A stretch of 64,000 nt of DNA from Rhizobiaceae bacterium (GTDB lineage Bacteria; Pseudomonadota; Alphaproteobacteria; Rhizobiales; Rhizobiaceae): NCBI GenBank assembly GCA_019635795.1, contig JAHBYV010000001.1:1-64000 (forward strand), read 5' to 3'. A program made the position numbers and the translations under genes. How positions within the stretch are numbered: the first letter of the stretch is position 1; every line of letters begins with the position of its first letter. This document shows, in pieces, positions 19,015 through 31,044 of the stretch. The notes under the pieces are model-generated. The model was not told the origin of the DNA and ran no database searches. It saw only the letters and a list, made by a program, of their open reading frames with translations.

Positions 19015-19386
19015 CTAGTTGCCGTATTTCACGGTAATTTCACGCGACAGGTTCTCGCCTTCCTTGACGTAGCGTTCGATAGCAGCGGCTGCAGCCGGCG
19101 TGCAGGTCGTATAAGTTGTCTGGAACGTGCGATAGCCGTGATTGAAACTTGCAATGAAGCGCGCGCGCCGGGCTGCGTCGGGCTTCTCGGCTTCAAGCAA
19201 AGATTCCATCTGGTCGCGCCACTGCGTTCCGCTCTCGCCGCACAGATTGCGTAGGAAATGCAGGGAACCCAAAATTTCCGCCAGCCGCACCAGCCCCGGC
19301 TCAAACGGGCCATCTGTGGCGTGCGCACCGCGCAACGGAAGCGCTACAAACGAAAGAAGAGCAAATGACAGGATCAGTGCGCGCAT
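19015..19386 (-). CDS. TIGR02301-like secreted small protein
   Basis: A 123-residue protein with a signal peptide (MRALILSFALLSFVALP, likely cleavage after GAHA near 23). The mature part has LAEILGSLHFLRNLCG, QWRDQMESLL and a FNHGYRTFQTTY…C motif, with two conserved-looking cysteines, a pattern I associate with the alphaproteobacterial TIGR02301 family of unknown function. The start is uncertain: ATG 19386 has GAAAG before it, while TTG 19407 would add seven residues. It lies 31 bp after the Nudix gene. Confidence 0.7.
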   Translation of the reverse strand: MRALILSFALLSFVALPLRGAHATDGPFEPGLVRLAEILGSLHFLRNLCGESGTQWRDQMESLLEAEKPDAARRARFIASFNHGYRTFQTTYTTCTPAAAAAIERYVKEGENLSREITVKYGN

Positions 19387-19417
19387 CAGTGCTTTCAAGC
19401 AATCCAATATGTCGGCC

Positions 19418-19843
19418 TTATGACACGCTTTGCTGCGCGTTCAGGATCAGTTCGCGCGCAATTTCGAACACTTTGCCAGCTAAAGGCAAATTCTGCATCT
19501 CTTCCAGCGTGTAGAATGCCGCTTCCTCGGCGTCGTCTGCTGCAAGGGGAGTGCCCCCCGGATCCGTCGCGGAAAAAACACGCAGCCGAAAAGACGGCAT
19601 TGAGGTGGCGTGTTCGGGGTTGGTCATCACCTCTTCAACGAAACTTAGCTCATTCGCGCGAAGCCCGGTTTCCTCAAGAAGCTCACGCCTTGCCGCGTCC
19701 AGCCATTCCTCGCCAGCTTCTACCCTTCCGCCGGGAAAGGCATATACGCCCTTGACGGGAGGACGTCCGCGTTTGACCAGAAGCACTTTGTTGCCGCGCA
19801 CCAGAGCCACCGAAACGGCAGGCAGGATTGGCTGTGTCGTCAT
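19418..19843 (-). CDS. Nudix hydrolase
   Basis: A 141-residue Nudix protein with an intact Nudix box (GGRVEAGEEWLDAARRELLE followed by ETGL; GX5EX7REUXEEXGU). Nudix enzymes cleave nucleoside diphosphates linked to other groups. The family resembles ADP-ribose or NUDT-type housecleaning enzymes; the substrate cannot be told. It is divergent from the SRAP gene (61 bp apart) and upstream of the TIGR02301-like gene. Confidence 0.9.
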   Translation of the reverse strand: MTTQPILPAVSVALVRGNKVLLVKRGRPPVKGVYAFPGGRVEAGEEWLDAARRELLEETGLRANELSFVEEVMTNPEHATSMPSFRLRVFSATDPGGTPLAADDAEEAAFYTLEEMQNLPLAGKVFEIARELILNAQQSVS

Positions 19844-19904
19844 TGCCTCTCATCCTTGATAATAATTCGAAGCTAAGCCGATTCCATTTGTGGAGGAAGC
19901 GCAG

Positions 19905-20669
19905 ATGTGCGGACGATTTGGACTGATACCAACCCCGGAAGAAGTCGCGGAGCTTTTCGGTCTGATCGACCTTGAGCCGTTTCCGCCTCGCTATAACATT
20001 GCGCCAACTCAACCCATCCTGATGGTGATTGCCGCAGAACCGCGTGAACCAGGGTCGAATCTTCCTAGCCGAAAATCGCTTCTTGTAAGGTGGGGTCTGC
20101 TGCCGTCATGGGTGAAAGACCCAAAAAAGTTTCCATTGCTGTTCAATGCAAGGTCAGAAGAGGCTGCGGAGAAGGCAACGTTTCGCGCCGCCATGCGTCA
20201 CCGCAGGGCATTGGTTCCCGCATCAGGCTTTTACGAATGGCGTAAAGATGGCCCAAAGCAAAGCCAGCCGTTCTGGATTCGTCCGAAAAACGGAGAGATC
20301 ATTGCGTTCGGTGGCCTGATGGAGACCTGGCATGAGGCCGGGGGCGCGGAGATCGACACCGGAACGATTTTAACCACGGAAGCGAACTCGGATCTCGTGG
20401 CGATCCATAGCCGAATGCCGGTTGTCATCCACCCGCAGGATTTTGAGCGCTGGCTGGACTGTCGTAATCAGGAACCGCGCGACGTGGCTGATCTTATGCG
20501 TCCGGTTCAGCCCGATTTCTTCGAAGCAATCCCTGTATCCGACCGCGTGAACAAGGTTGCCAATGTCGGGCCGGAGAATATGGAGCCGGTCGAATTACCT
20601 GCCACCGCGCTGCCCGCAGAAAAGAAACCTTCGCCGCAGCCGGTGAATGAACAGCTCAAGCTATTCTGA
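19905..20669 (+). CDS. SOS-response-associated peptidase (YedK/HMCES, SRAP)
   Basis: Forms a covalent thiazolidine crosslink with abasic sites in single-stranded DNA. The ATG at 19905 is followed directly by Cys2 (MCGRFG), the catalytic cysteine exposed after Met removal; GGAGGA at 19892-19897 fits this start. The other active-site parts are FNARSE, GFYEWRK and IHSRMPVVI. The 254-residue length is usual. The last ~30 residues are Pro/Glu-rich and probably disordered. No LexA-type box was identified upstream. Confidence 0.93.
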   Translation: MCGRFGLIPTPEEVAELFGLIDLEPFPPRYNIAPTQPILMVIAAEPREPGSNLPSRKSLLVRWGLLPSWVKDPKKFPLLFNARSEEAAEKATFRAAMRHRRALVPASGFYEWRKDGPKQSQPFWIRPKNGEIIAFGGLMETWHEAGGAEIDTGTILTTEANSDLVAIHSRMPVVIHPQDFERWLDCRNQEPRDVADLMRPVQPDFFEAIPVSDRVNKVANVGPENMEPVELPATALPAEKKPSPQPVNEQLKLF

Positions 20670-20675
20670 GGTGGC

Positions 20676-20828
20676 TCAGGCCGGCTTTGGCGCGGACTGT
20701 TTCACCGAACGGCGTACATAAATCAATGCCGCTGCAACCGAAGCTGGGCCGATCGGGCGATAATGGCTCGTCAGTGCGGCATGCTGGGCGCGATGGCGTT
20801 CAGCGTCGCTTTTGATGATGGACTGCAT
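20676..20828 (-). CDS. Small hypothetical protein (50 aa)
   Basis: An in-frame ATG at 20828 is preceded by GGAAG at suitable spacing on the minus strand. The product (MQSIIKSDAERHRAQHAAL…) is basic, with a short hydrophobic patch ASVAAALIYV and a Lys/Pro tail. An upstream start at 20870 would give 64 residues. It lies six bases from the convergent SRAP stop. I do not recognise a family; support is the RBS and placement only. Confidence 0.4.
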   Translation of the reverse strand: MQSIIKSDAERHRAQHAALTSHYRPIGPASVAAALIYVRRSVKQSAPKPA

Positions 20829-21146
20829 TGTGTCTTCCGGTTTGCGTTGCCGTTTCATTTGCTGCGCCAATCTTCGCGGATTTCGACTAAATCTTGACGT
20901 TCGAGCAGGTTAGCCGCGAATTAGGGCAAATTGTTGTATATACATAGCTAATGAATGCTTAAATATATCATCAAGGTAATGCGATGGCGTCCCGCAAAGG
21001 AACCTGAATAGCACATCGTTAATCGTTAAGAATCATATAGATAGACTGAAAACTGGCGGTGGGCATCGTTCCGCTCTCTGAACAATTCGAATAAAAATTT
21101 ACAAAGCTGGTTAACAAATGTTGAGCGCGCAAAAGTCCCGCTTGCG

Positions 21147-22028
21147 CTAGCCCCACGGAGAGCCGGGTAGGGCGTCAATCGGAATCTTGAGATAGCGGCG
21201 GCCGTTGGACTCTGGTTCGGGTAGCCGCCCACCATTAATATTGACCTGCAGCGCGTGGAGTATCAGCTTTGGCATGGGCAACGTAGCATCGCGTTCTTCG
21301 CGAACGGCAATATACTCCGCTTCGTTGGTGCACTTCACAATGTGAATATTATTGGCCTTTTGCATTCCAATCGTGGATTCCCACAGTGGCTTGCGGCCGC
21401 CGGGCTGATAGTCGTGGCCCGTAAACAAGCGTGTGTCATCTGGCAGTGCAAGAATAGCCTGTATTGACCTCCACAACGCTTTGGCGCTTCCGCCTGGGAA
21501 ATCTGCTCGCGCTGTTCCGCTGTCGGGCATAAAAAGCGTGTCATGGATGAATGCGGCGTCGCCGATCACATAGGTAACGGATGCGAGCGTGTGGCCAGGT
21601 GAAAACATAACGCTGGCGTCAACCCCGCCGATCTTGAATGTTTCGCCTTCCGCAAACAAGCGATCCCACTGCGAACCGTCGGTGGGGAAATCGGGCCAAT
21701 TATAGATCCCTTTCCACAGCTTCTGGACCTCAGTCACCTTCGCGCCAATGCCTGTGGGCGCGCCGGTTACAGCCTTGAGATAAGTTGCTGCCGAAAAATG
21801 GTCTGCGTGCGGGTGGGTGTCCAATATCCACTGCACCCGATAGCCACGTTCCCTGACAAATTCCAGAATGCGATCCGCGTTGGTCGTGGCCGTTTGGCCT
21901 GACTTTTCGTCGAAATCGTAAACGGGATCGATGATCGCACAGCATCCCGTGGCCGGATCAGCCACGACGTACTGAACTGACCACGTGCGCGGATCGAAGA
22001 AGCCGAATACATCGGGCGTATGGGTCAT
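21147..22028 (-). CDS. MBL-fold metallo-hydrolase (ETHE1/Blh persulfide-dioxygenase-like)
   Basis: A 293-residue metallo-beta-lactamase-fold enzyme. The metal ligands are in THPHADHFSA, in GHTLASV, in IHDTLFMPDSGTARADFPGG and in TGHDYQPGG. The GTARADFPGG segment matches the ETHE1/Blh branch (glutathione-persulfide dioxygenases in sulfide detoxification) rather than glyoxalase II. No rhodanese domain or BigR-type regulator gene is adjacent, so the assignment to sulfur chemistry rests on sequence pattern only. It is divergent from cysS. Confidence 0.82.
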   Translation of the reverse strand: MTHTPDVFGFFDPRTWSVQYVVADPATGCCAIIDPVYDFDEKSGQTATTNADRILEFVRERGYRVQWILDTHPHADHFSAATYLKAVTGAPTGIGAKVTEVQKLWKGIYNWPDFPTDGSQWDRLFAEGETFKIGGVDASVMFSPGHTLASVTYVIGDAAFIHDTLFMPDSGTARADFPGGSAKALWRSIQAILALPDDTRLFTGHDYQPGGRKPLWESTIGMQKANNIHIVKCTNEAEYIAVREERDATLPMPKLILHALQVNINGGRLPEPESNGRRYLKIPIDALPGSPWG

Positions 22029-22544
22029 GGAACTATTCCCACCATTCTTGACGCTTTTGCGCTCAACGGAGAGCTGAAAACGCTGTAGGCGTCAGGATAG
22101 ATACTGTAATAGGTGCATCTTTTTCAGTCTCGCTCTTTTTTCTGAGCCATTCGGGATCTGTCGAGAAGGCGGTCCGGCACAGTTTCGGTACATATCGCGC
22201 TATGGGACATTAAAGGCAAAGAATACAACATGCCGATCTTGCGGACCGGCTGCACATCGGCTGAGTATTGATATTGCAGCGCGGTTTCTGCCGCCTGCAC
22301 CGGAAGGTTTGGAAACCGAAGGAAATATGAGGGACGAACCGAACCGGTTCAGCGGCTATACAGCCTAAATCGTCAACTGCTGCTTGACGGCAACACCACG
22401 GGGCGCAATAAGGCGATTATGAAAACGCCATTCTGCATTTGCGGCATTTGGATTATTGGCTAGCGCTTTCGCTGGTCCGGACGTTTTCGCCTCCTCTTTC
22501 CGTAGACAGGACAAACGACCCGGCCAGCAGGCCAGGGGAAATTT
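22029..22544. other. 516-bp intergenic region between the MBL hydrolase and cysS
   Basis: No gene longer than about 14 codons is supported here, and no tRNA or known riboswitch was recognised. It separates two divergent genes and must hold both promoters, but no near-consensus hexamer pair stands out. Three very short ATG-started frames of 13-14 codons occur (starting near 22230, 22327 and 22419); only the last has suggestive content and is listed separately. Degenerate remains of a gene cannot be excluded. Confidence 0.6.
22419..22463 (+). promoter_or_regulatory. Candidate cysteine-containing leader peptide ahead of cysS
   Basis: A 14-codon ORF (MKTPFCICGIWIIG, then TAG) with two Cys codons separated by one Ile codon ends 81 bases before the cysS ATG. 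AAGG lies about five bases before its ATG. A Cys-rich leader directly upstream of the cysteinyl-tRNA synthetase gene could sense Cys-tRNA charging by ribosome stalling. However, I see no convincing terminator hairpin with a T tract between it and cysS, and short ORFs occur by chance. Low-confidence inference. Confidence 0.25.
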
Positions 22545-23996
22545 ATGTCTGACAGTTCAACGGAACTGAAATTTTACAATACATTGACGCGCACGAAGGA
22601 AAACTTCGCGCCGATATCGCCCGATAATGTGCGCATGTATGTGTGCGGTCCCACCGTTTATGACTACGCACATATCGGCAACGCACGACCGGTTATCGTG
22701 TTTGATATTCTGTACCGGCTGTTGCGTCAGGTGTATGGCGAAAATCACGTCACCTATGTGCGCAACATCACCGATGTTGACGACAAGATTAACGCAAGGG
22801 CGGCGCGGGACTATCCCGACTTGCCGCTGAACGAAGCGATCCGCGCGGTTACTGAAAAGACCAATGCCCAGTTTCAGGCGGACGTTAAGGCGCTCGGTTG
22901 CCTCGAACCGTCCAGTCAGCCGCGCGCTACAGAATTTATTGAAGAGATGAAGGCGCTTATTGAGCGTCTGGTGCAAAACGGTGTGGCATATGTGGCGGAA
23001 GATCACGTTCTGTTTTCGCCTTCAGCCATGAACAAACGCGCGAGCGGCCCGCATTATGGCTCGCTCTCGCGTCGCCCGTTGGATGATATGCTGGCTGGTG
23101 CGCGTGTGGATATCGCAACCTACAAACGGGACGAAATGGATTTCGTCTTGTGGAAGCCTTCAAAGGAAGGTGAGCCGGGCTGGCCATCTCCGGCAGGAAT
23201 CGCGGCAAAGGGTCGTCCGGGCTGGCATATAGAATGCTCGGCAATGTCTATGGCAAAGCTTCTGGAGCCATTCGGTGGCGGGTTGCAATGCACCGATCCA
23301 CTTCGCAACACCTTCGATATCCATGCGGGCGGCATAGATCTCGTGTTTCCCCACCACGAGAATGAGATAGCGCAATCATGCTGTGCACTGGGCACGCAGC
23401 GCATGGCAAATGTCTGGATGCACAATGGCTTTCTTCAGGTCGAAGGCAAGAAGATGGCCAAGAGCGAAGGCAATTTCGTCACCATCCACGAACTCCTCGA
23501 AACGGAGCGGTTCGGTGGTCGCAAATGGCCGGGGGAAGTGCTTCGACTGGCAATGTTGATGACGCATTATCGCGAGCCGATAGATTTCAGCCAGCGCAGG
23601 CTCGAAGAGGCGGAAAACATTCTCCGAAAGCTCAAGCGTGTTTCTGACACCGCGCCTGAGGGTGAGGCTGAGGTTCCGCAGGTTGTGATAGACGCTCTTT
23701 CTGACGATCTGGCGACACCCGCCGCAATCCAGGCCCTGTCAAACCTTGCTTCAGAGGGAAATGCATCGGGGCTTAAGGCTTCGCTTTCCCTACTGGGTTT
23801 CGATGTAAGTGCTGTTGAGGTGGATGAAGCTTTGATCAACCGCGCAATTGCCGAGCGGCTGACGTTCTTCCGCGAAAAGGATTACGCGCAGGCAGACCGC
23901 ATCCGCGATGAGCTTCTGGCGATGGGAGTTCAGCTCAAGGACGGCAAAGACCCCCAGACTGGCGAGCGCGTGACGAGCTGGGAAATCAAAAGGTAG
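22545..23996 (+). CDS. cysS: Cysteine--tRNA ligase
   Basis: Class I synthetase charging tRNA-Cys, 483 residues. HIGH-type signature AHIGN occurs in [17 protein letters not shown]-type is KKMAKSEGN. Zinc-site residues are visible in [16 protein letters not shown] and the [11 protein letters not shown] segment. The C-terminal helical anticodon-binding part ends with the conserved [15 protein letters not shown]…LKDG pattern. The RBS is AGGGGA. A GFA-type gene follows 19 bp after the stop and probably shares its transcript. Confidence 0.97.
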   Translation: MSDSSTELKFYNTLTRTKENFAPISPDNVRMYVCGPTVYDYAHIGNARPVIVFDILYRLLRQVYGENHVTYVRNITDVDDKINARAARDYPDLPLNEAIRAVTEKTNAQFQADVKALGCLEPSSQPRATEFIEEMKALIERLVQNGVAYVAEDHVLFSPSAMNKRASGPHYGSLSRRPLDDMLAGARVDIATYKRDEMDFVLWKPSKEGEPGWPSPAGIAAKGRPGWHIECSAMSMAKLLEPFGGGLQCTDPLRNTFDIHAGGIDLVFPHHENEIAQSCCALGTQRMANVWMHNGFLQVEGKKMAKSEGNFVTIHELLETERFGGRKWPGEVLRLAMLMTHYREPIDFSQRRLEEAENILRKLKRVSDTAPEGEAEVPQVVIDALSDDLATPAAIQALSNLASEGNASGLKASLSLLGFDVSAVEVDEALINRAIAERLTFFREKDYAQADRIRDELLAMGVQLKDGKDPQTGERVTSWEIKR

Positions 23997-24015
23997 TGGA
24001 GATGGAGGGCATGGC

Positions 24016-27076
<3,061 letters not shown>

Positions 27077-27103
27077 TTCAATTCATCACAGAAACGATAT
27101 ATA

Positions 27104-27134
27104 GCCATCAGAACTTTGAAATGGTTCTGATGGC
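27104..27134 (+). repeat. Perfect 11-bp inverted repeat between cimA and rarD
   Basis: Bases 27104-27114 pair perfectly with 27124-27134 around a nine-base loop. It starts 27 bases after the cimA stop and ends 23 bases before the rarD ATG. There is no T tract, so it is not a classical terminator. It may stabilise an mRNA end, be a Rho-dependent site, or bind a regulator in the rarD promoter. Confidence 0.55.
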
Positions 27135-27157
27135 AATGTTGGCGCATAGCCAGAAAC

Positions 27158-28081
27158 ATGACTGCCGTGACAAATTCCGTTGGTGCGCCTTTGAATTCGG
27201 ACGGCGAAGCTAGAAGAGGCTTCCTGCTGGCCCTCAGCGCTTACCTCATGTGGGGGCTTCTGCCCTTCTTCATGAAGGCTGTTCAGCATTTACCCCTGAT
27301 CGAAATCATTGCGCACAGAATCTTGTGGTCAGTGCCAATCGCCGGCGCTGTGCTGGTTCTGACAGGACGCACCAATGACTTCAAAACGGCGGTCCGCACG
27401 CCGCGAATGTTGGGGATGGCAGCGCTTACCGCTGTCCTCATCTCAATCAACTGGAGCGTTTACGTGTGGGCGATTGCGGCTGATCGTACCGTTGAAACCG
27501 CGCTCGGCTACTATATCAACCCGCTGGTCAATGTAACTGTCGGGGCGTTGTTTCTTGGAGAGCGTCTCGGGCGTATGCAGATTGTAGCGGTCGTTTTTGC
27601 TACTGTGGCGGTGACGATCCTGACAGTCGAGCAGGGTGTGTTGCCGTGGGTATCCCTGGCGCTTGCTTTTTCTTTTGCCGCCTACGGGTTCTTCAGAAAG
27701 ACACTTCCCATTGGGCCGAGCCAGGGCTTCTTTCTTGAAGTCTTGATTCTGTCAGTTCCCTCGCTGGCCTACGTCATCTATTTGCAAAGCATCGGCCAGA
27801 ATCACTTTCTGACCGGTTCATTGGAAGATACACTCTTGCTGATCGGTTGCGGACCCGTCACGGCCGTGCCCCTGCTGCTATTCGCTTTCGGGGCGCGTTT
27901 GCTGAAGTTCTCGACCATCGGCATCATGCAATATATCGCGCCGACCATAGTGTTCCTTATCGCAGTTTTTGTCTTCCACGAACCATTCGGCATGGCTCAA
28001 GCAATCGCATTCGCGCTGATATGGTCGGCATTGGCATTGTACAGCTTTGCGATGTTCCAGAACCGGGGACGCAAGAATTGA
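27158..28081 (+). CDS. rarD: EamA-family transporter RarD
   Basis: A 307-residue inner-membrane protein with about ten hydrophobic segments in two EamA halves. The N-terminal LLALSAYLMWGLLPFFMKAV and the ETALGYYINPLVNVTVG segment are characteristic of RarD. Its transport substrate is unknown. The ATG at 27158 opens an 80-bp gap from cimA. Its stop overlaps the TTG start of the GST gene, so the two are coupled. Confidence 0.92.
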   Translation: MTAVTNSVGAPLNSDGEARRGFLLALSAYLMWGLLPFFMKAVQHLPLIEIIAHRILWSVPIAGAVLVLTGRTNDFKTAVRTPRMLGMAALTAVLISINWSVYVWAIAADRTVETALGYYINPLVNVTVGALFLGERLGRMQIVAVVFATVAVTILTVEQGVLPWVSLALAFSFAAYGFFRKTLPIGPSQGFFLEVLILSVPSLAYVIYLQSIGQNHFLTGSLEDTLLLIGCGPVTAVPLLLFAFGARLLKFSTIGIMQYIAPTIVFLIAVFVFHEPFGMAQAIAFALIWSALALYSFAMFQNRGRKN

Positions 28082-28767
28082 CCTATACGCTGCACATCAC
28101 AAACAAGAACTATACCTCCTGGTCGTTGCGGCCATGGGTTTTGCTCAAGACACTGGACATACCTTTTACGGAAAATCTTGTGCCGCTGCCCGATGGCCCG
28201 AGCTTCGAGCTTTTCCGCACATTTTCGCCCAATGGGCGCGTACCCTGTCTTACGCATGAAGGCCGCGCGGTGTGGGATTCGCTGGCCATCATTGAATATC
28301 TTGCAGAAAGGCATCCCGAAATTTGGCCGCGAGACGTTGACGCCCGCGCATGGGCGCGCTCCGCATGTGCCGAGATGCACTCAAGTTTCACGGCATTGCG
28401 AAACGATTGCCCGATGAATTGCGGTATAAGGGTTGCCCCGCATCCCTTTTCAGAAGCCTTGCGCCGGGATTTGTTTCGCCTCAACGATCTGTGGAATGAT
28501 GGGCTCAACCGGTTCGGCGGTCCGTTCCTCGCTGGCGAGCGCTTCACGGCGGTAGACGCCTTCTTCTCCGCCGTCGCATTTCGCGCGCAGACCTACGGCC
28601 TGGTTTTTGAAGGGAAAGCCAAGGCTTATCCGCAACTCTTGCTGGATTTGCCTGCCATGCGCGAATGGTATGAGGCAGCGCTCAAGGAAACGTGGCGCGA
28701 GGAAAACCACGAAGCGGATTGTATCGCGGCTGGTGCAATTACAGCCGACTTGCGCGCTCGCGCCTGA
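28078..28767 (+). CDS. Glutathione S-transferase family protein
   Basis: A 229-residue GST-fold protein. The N-terminal thioredoxin-like domain reads TLHITNKNYTSWSLRPWVLLK, with NGRVPCLTHEG and WDSLAIIEYLAERHP giving the glutathione-binding strand and SxAI motif; the C-terminal all-helical domain follows from about 90. The family start is a TTG at 28078 overlapping the rarD stop, with GGGGA before it. The substrate is unknown. Its stop abuts the stop of the convergent LOG-family gene. Confidence 0.88.
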   Translation: MTYTLHITNKNYTSWSLRPWVLLKTLDIPFTENLVPLPDGPSFELFRTFSPNGRVPCLTHEGRAVWDSLAIIEYLAERHPEIWPRDVDARAWARSACAEMHSSFTALRNDCPMNCGIRVAPHPFSEALRRDLFRLNDLWNDGLNRFGGPFLAGERFTAVDAFFSAVAFRAQTYGLVFEGKAKAYPQLLLDLPAMREWYEAALKETWREENHEADCIAAGAITADLRARA

Positions 28768-29379
28768 TTACATTTTCTCGATCACGGCCTCGGCACCCTC
28801 TGCATCGACCGGACTCTTTGCAGCCGCTGCAAGTATCGCGGGAATGATGCCGCGCAGTTCATCCACCACGATAGGTGCAACAAGATGGGTGGTATGGACG
28901 AAACCGGCTTCCCGCATATGATCCAGTAGGGCAAGCATTGGGTTCCAGAAACCGTTCACATTGGCAAACACGATAGGTTTGCGGTGATGGCCCAGCTGCG
29001 CCCAAGTCATGATTTCCACGATTTCTTCCAGCGTTCCAATGCCGCCCGGCAATGCAACAAAAGCATCCGAACGCTCAAACATGATGTGCTTTCGCTGATG
29101 CATCGTATCGGTGAGGATTGTCTCATGAAGGGCCGAAAGGGCGCTTTCACTTGATTCCTTGTTCATGAGGAATCGCGGTATGATACCAGTCACCGTGCCG
29201 CCAGCCTGACGCGCGGCGTCAGAAACAGCACCCATGACACCTTTGGAGCCGCCGCCATATACCAGCCGGAGCCCCGCAGCAGCGAGTTCGCTGCCGAGCA
29301 GACGGCCAGCTTCCATATAGGCATTTCCATTGCCGACGGACGAGCCGCAGTAAACGCAAACAGATCGAATCATATTCAT
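28768..29379 (-). CDS. LOG-family protein (TIGR00730, nucleoside-5'-monophosphate phosphoribohydrolase type)
   Basis: A 203-residue Rossmann-fold protein of the LOG family, formerly called lysine decarboxylase-like. The PGGxGTxxE motif is intact (ALPGGIGTLEE), preceded by MHQRKHIMFE carrying the conserved Arg, and VYGGGSKGVMGAV near the start. Members hydrolyse cytokinin riboside or other nucleoside 5'-monophosphates. The start is one of two ATGs six bases apart (29379, 29373); the longer frame upstream lacks family similarity. It is divergent from the LysM gene. Confidence 0.9.
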   Translation of the reverse strand: MNMIRSVCVYCGSSVGNGNAYMEAGRLLGSELAAAGLRLVYGGGSKGVMGAVSDAARQAGGTVTGIIPRFLMNKESSESALSALHETILTDTMHQRKHIMFERSDAFVALPGGIGTLEEIVEIMTWAQLGHHRKPIVFANVNGFWNPMLALLDHMREAGFVHTTHLVAPIVVDELRGIIPAILAAAAKSPVDAEGAEAVIEKM

Positions 29380-29503
29380 GGACCAGATAGGGGACGGGGA
29401 TAGCAATTTGGTCAAGGTTCTTTGATGCGGATAATCTAATAGCTTTGTTGAAGAGCTTTGCAAAAGCGTCTAGACAAGCTGGTGTTTCAGGGACTCGGAT
29501 TCT

Positions 29504-30964
29504 ATGGCGGTCACTCCGCTCAAAATACTCCTGTTTCTAGGGGGCCTAACCACCGCCGCAGTCGGCACCGCATACGTATCGGGCGCGCTCGATCCGCTAT
29601 TCGGTCCGAAAGCGAGCGAAACTGCGCCTCAAGCAAAGGTAGCGCCAGAACCTGTTGCACCTGTGCAGCCCGCACCAGCGCCTGCGCAAGAACAGCAGCA
29701 GGCCGCTGTGCCGCCTGCCGCCAGTCCGCCGGTCGCGCAAGCGCCCGTGGCGGAGACGGCTGAGCCCTTGCCGCCAAGCTTTGACATAGTTCGGGTAGAA
29801 CCGGACGGCTCAATTGTGATCGCCGGAAAGGCGTCGCCAAACTCTGAAGTCGAGATTTTGTCTGGATCGAAGGTTCTCGGTAAAGTTACAGCTACGCCCG
29901 AGGGTGATTTTGCGGCGGCACTCGACGATCCGCTGAAGCCGGGCGACTATCAGATTGTATTACGCTCGACCACCACGGCGCGGATTGTCGCCAATTCCAA
30001 GGAAACAGCCATCGTTTCTGTTCCTGAAACGGCAGACGGGCAGGTATTGGCACTGGTTGAAAAGCCCGGTGCGCCAAGCAGGCTGATCACCAAACCCGTC
30101 GTGCCGGAACCATCTGCGGCTGGAGGGTCTCCGTCTGCGCCGGCGGCGTCTGAGCAAACGCCGCAATCACCGGCACCGACAAAGCCATCTGATGAGGCTG
30201 CGGCTCCTGTACAACCGGCGCAGCCTGCGGTTTCGCAGCAGAAAACGTCACGGCCAGCGCCGGCGGCAAATATTGCGGTTGATGCTGTGGAGATTGAAGG
30301 CCGAAAGGTTTTCGTTGCGGGGTCGAGCGATCCGGGAACGACGGTACGGATTTATGCCAACGAGATTCTGCTTGGCGATGCCAAGACCTCTCCCGAGGGA
30401 CGCTTCCTTATCGAGACCGAGCGCGATCTTCCCGTGGGCGACTATGTGGTTCGGGCCGATGTGCTGGGGCCAGATGGGGCGAAAGTTATAGCGCGTGCGG
30501 CCGTGCCGTTCTCCCGCGAGCCGGGTGAAAACATTTCAGCCGTGGCTCCCCAGCAACCTTCCAGCGCGGCCGTTGAGAAGCCTGCCGACCCGGCAGCGCC
30601 TGCAAGTGGTGCGGCTGAAGAGGCTCAGGGCGATGGCCAGCCGGATGGATCAATTGCCGCCAATGAGGTTGACAAGAAGCCGGAAGCGCAGACGCAGGAG
30701 GACCAATCCTCAGCGCTCGCTCCGAAGCTGGAAGCTGTTGACGGTTCGGTCATTATCCGGCGGGGCGACACGCTATGGCACATTTCAAAGCGCGTTTATG
30801 GGCGCGGCGTCCGATATTCCACGATCTATCTGGCAAATCAGGAACAGATCAAGGATCCGGACATGATTTGGCCGGGTCAGGTTTTCCGTGTTCCAGACAA
30901 GACTGAAGAGGGTGAAAAGGCCGACCTGAAGGCAATCGAAAGCCCATCTGCGCCGGAACAGTAG
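29504..30964 (+). CDS. LysM-domain protein with two Ig-like repeats
   Basis: A 486-residue envelope protein. It has an N-terminal hydrophobic segment (about 6-25, probable membrane anchor), Pro/Ala/Gln-rich linkers (about 35-85, 195-260, 345-405), two related Ig-like modules (about 88-170 and 263-345, each with a PDG/EGR…PGTTVRIY-type start and GDYxxV end), and a C-terminal LysM (IIRRGDTLWHISKRVYG…WPGQVFRVP, about 415-470). The LysM should bind peptidoglycan from the periplasmic side. The family is known in Rhizobiales, function unproven. The gene stands alone, 80 bp ahead of an ABC exporter gene. Confidence 0.85.
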   Translation: MAVTPLKILLFLGGLTTAAVGTAYVSGALDPLFGPKASETAPQAKVAPEPVAPVQPAPAPAQEQQQAAVPPAASPPVAQAPVAETAEPLPPSFDIVRVEPDGSIVIAGKASPNSEVEILSGSKVLGKVTATPEGDFAAALDDPLKPGDYQIVLRSTTTARIVANSKETAIVSVPETADGQVLALVEKPGAPSRLITKPVVPEPSAAGGSPSAPAASEQTPQSPAPTKPSDEAAAPVQPAQPAVSQQKTSRPAPAANIAVDAVEIEGRKVFVAGSSDPGTTVRIYANEILLGDAKTSPEGRFLIETERDLPVGDYVVRADVLGPDGAKVIARAAVPFSREPGENISAVAPQQPSSAAVEKPADPAAPASGAAEEAQGDGQPDGSIAANEVDKKPEAQTQEDQSSALAPKLEAVDGSVIIRRGDTLWHISKRVYGRGVRYSTIYLANQEQIKDPDMIWPGQVFRVPDKTEEGEKADLKAIESPSAPEQ

Positions 30965-31044
30965 CTATCGGGGTTCAAATACACCGCACGGATGCATAGA
31001 TAAAACCGTGCAAGCGAACAGCCAGCCCGCCTGAAAGCAATACA

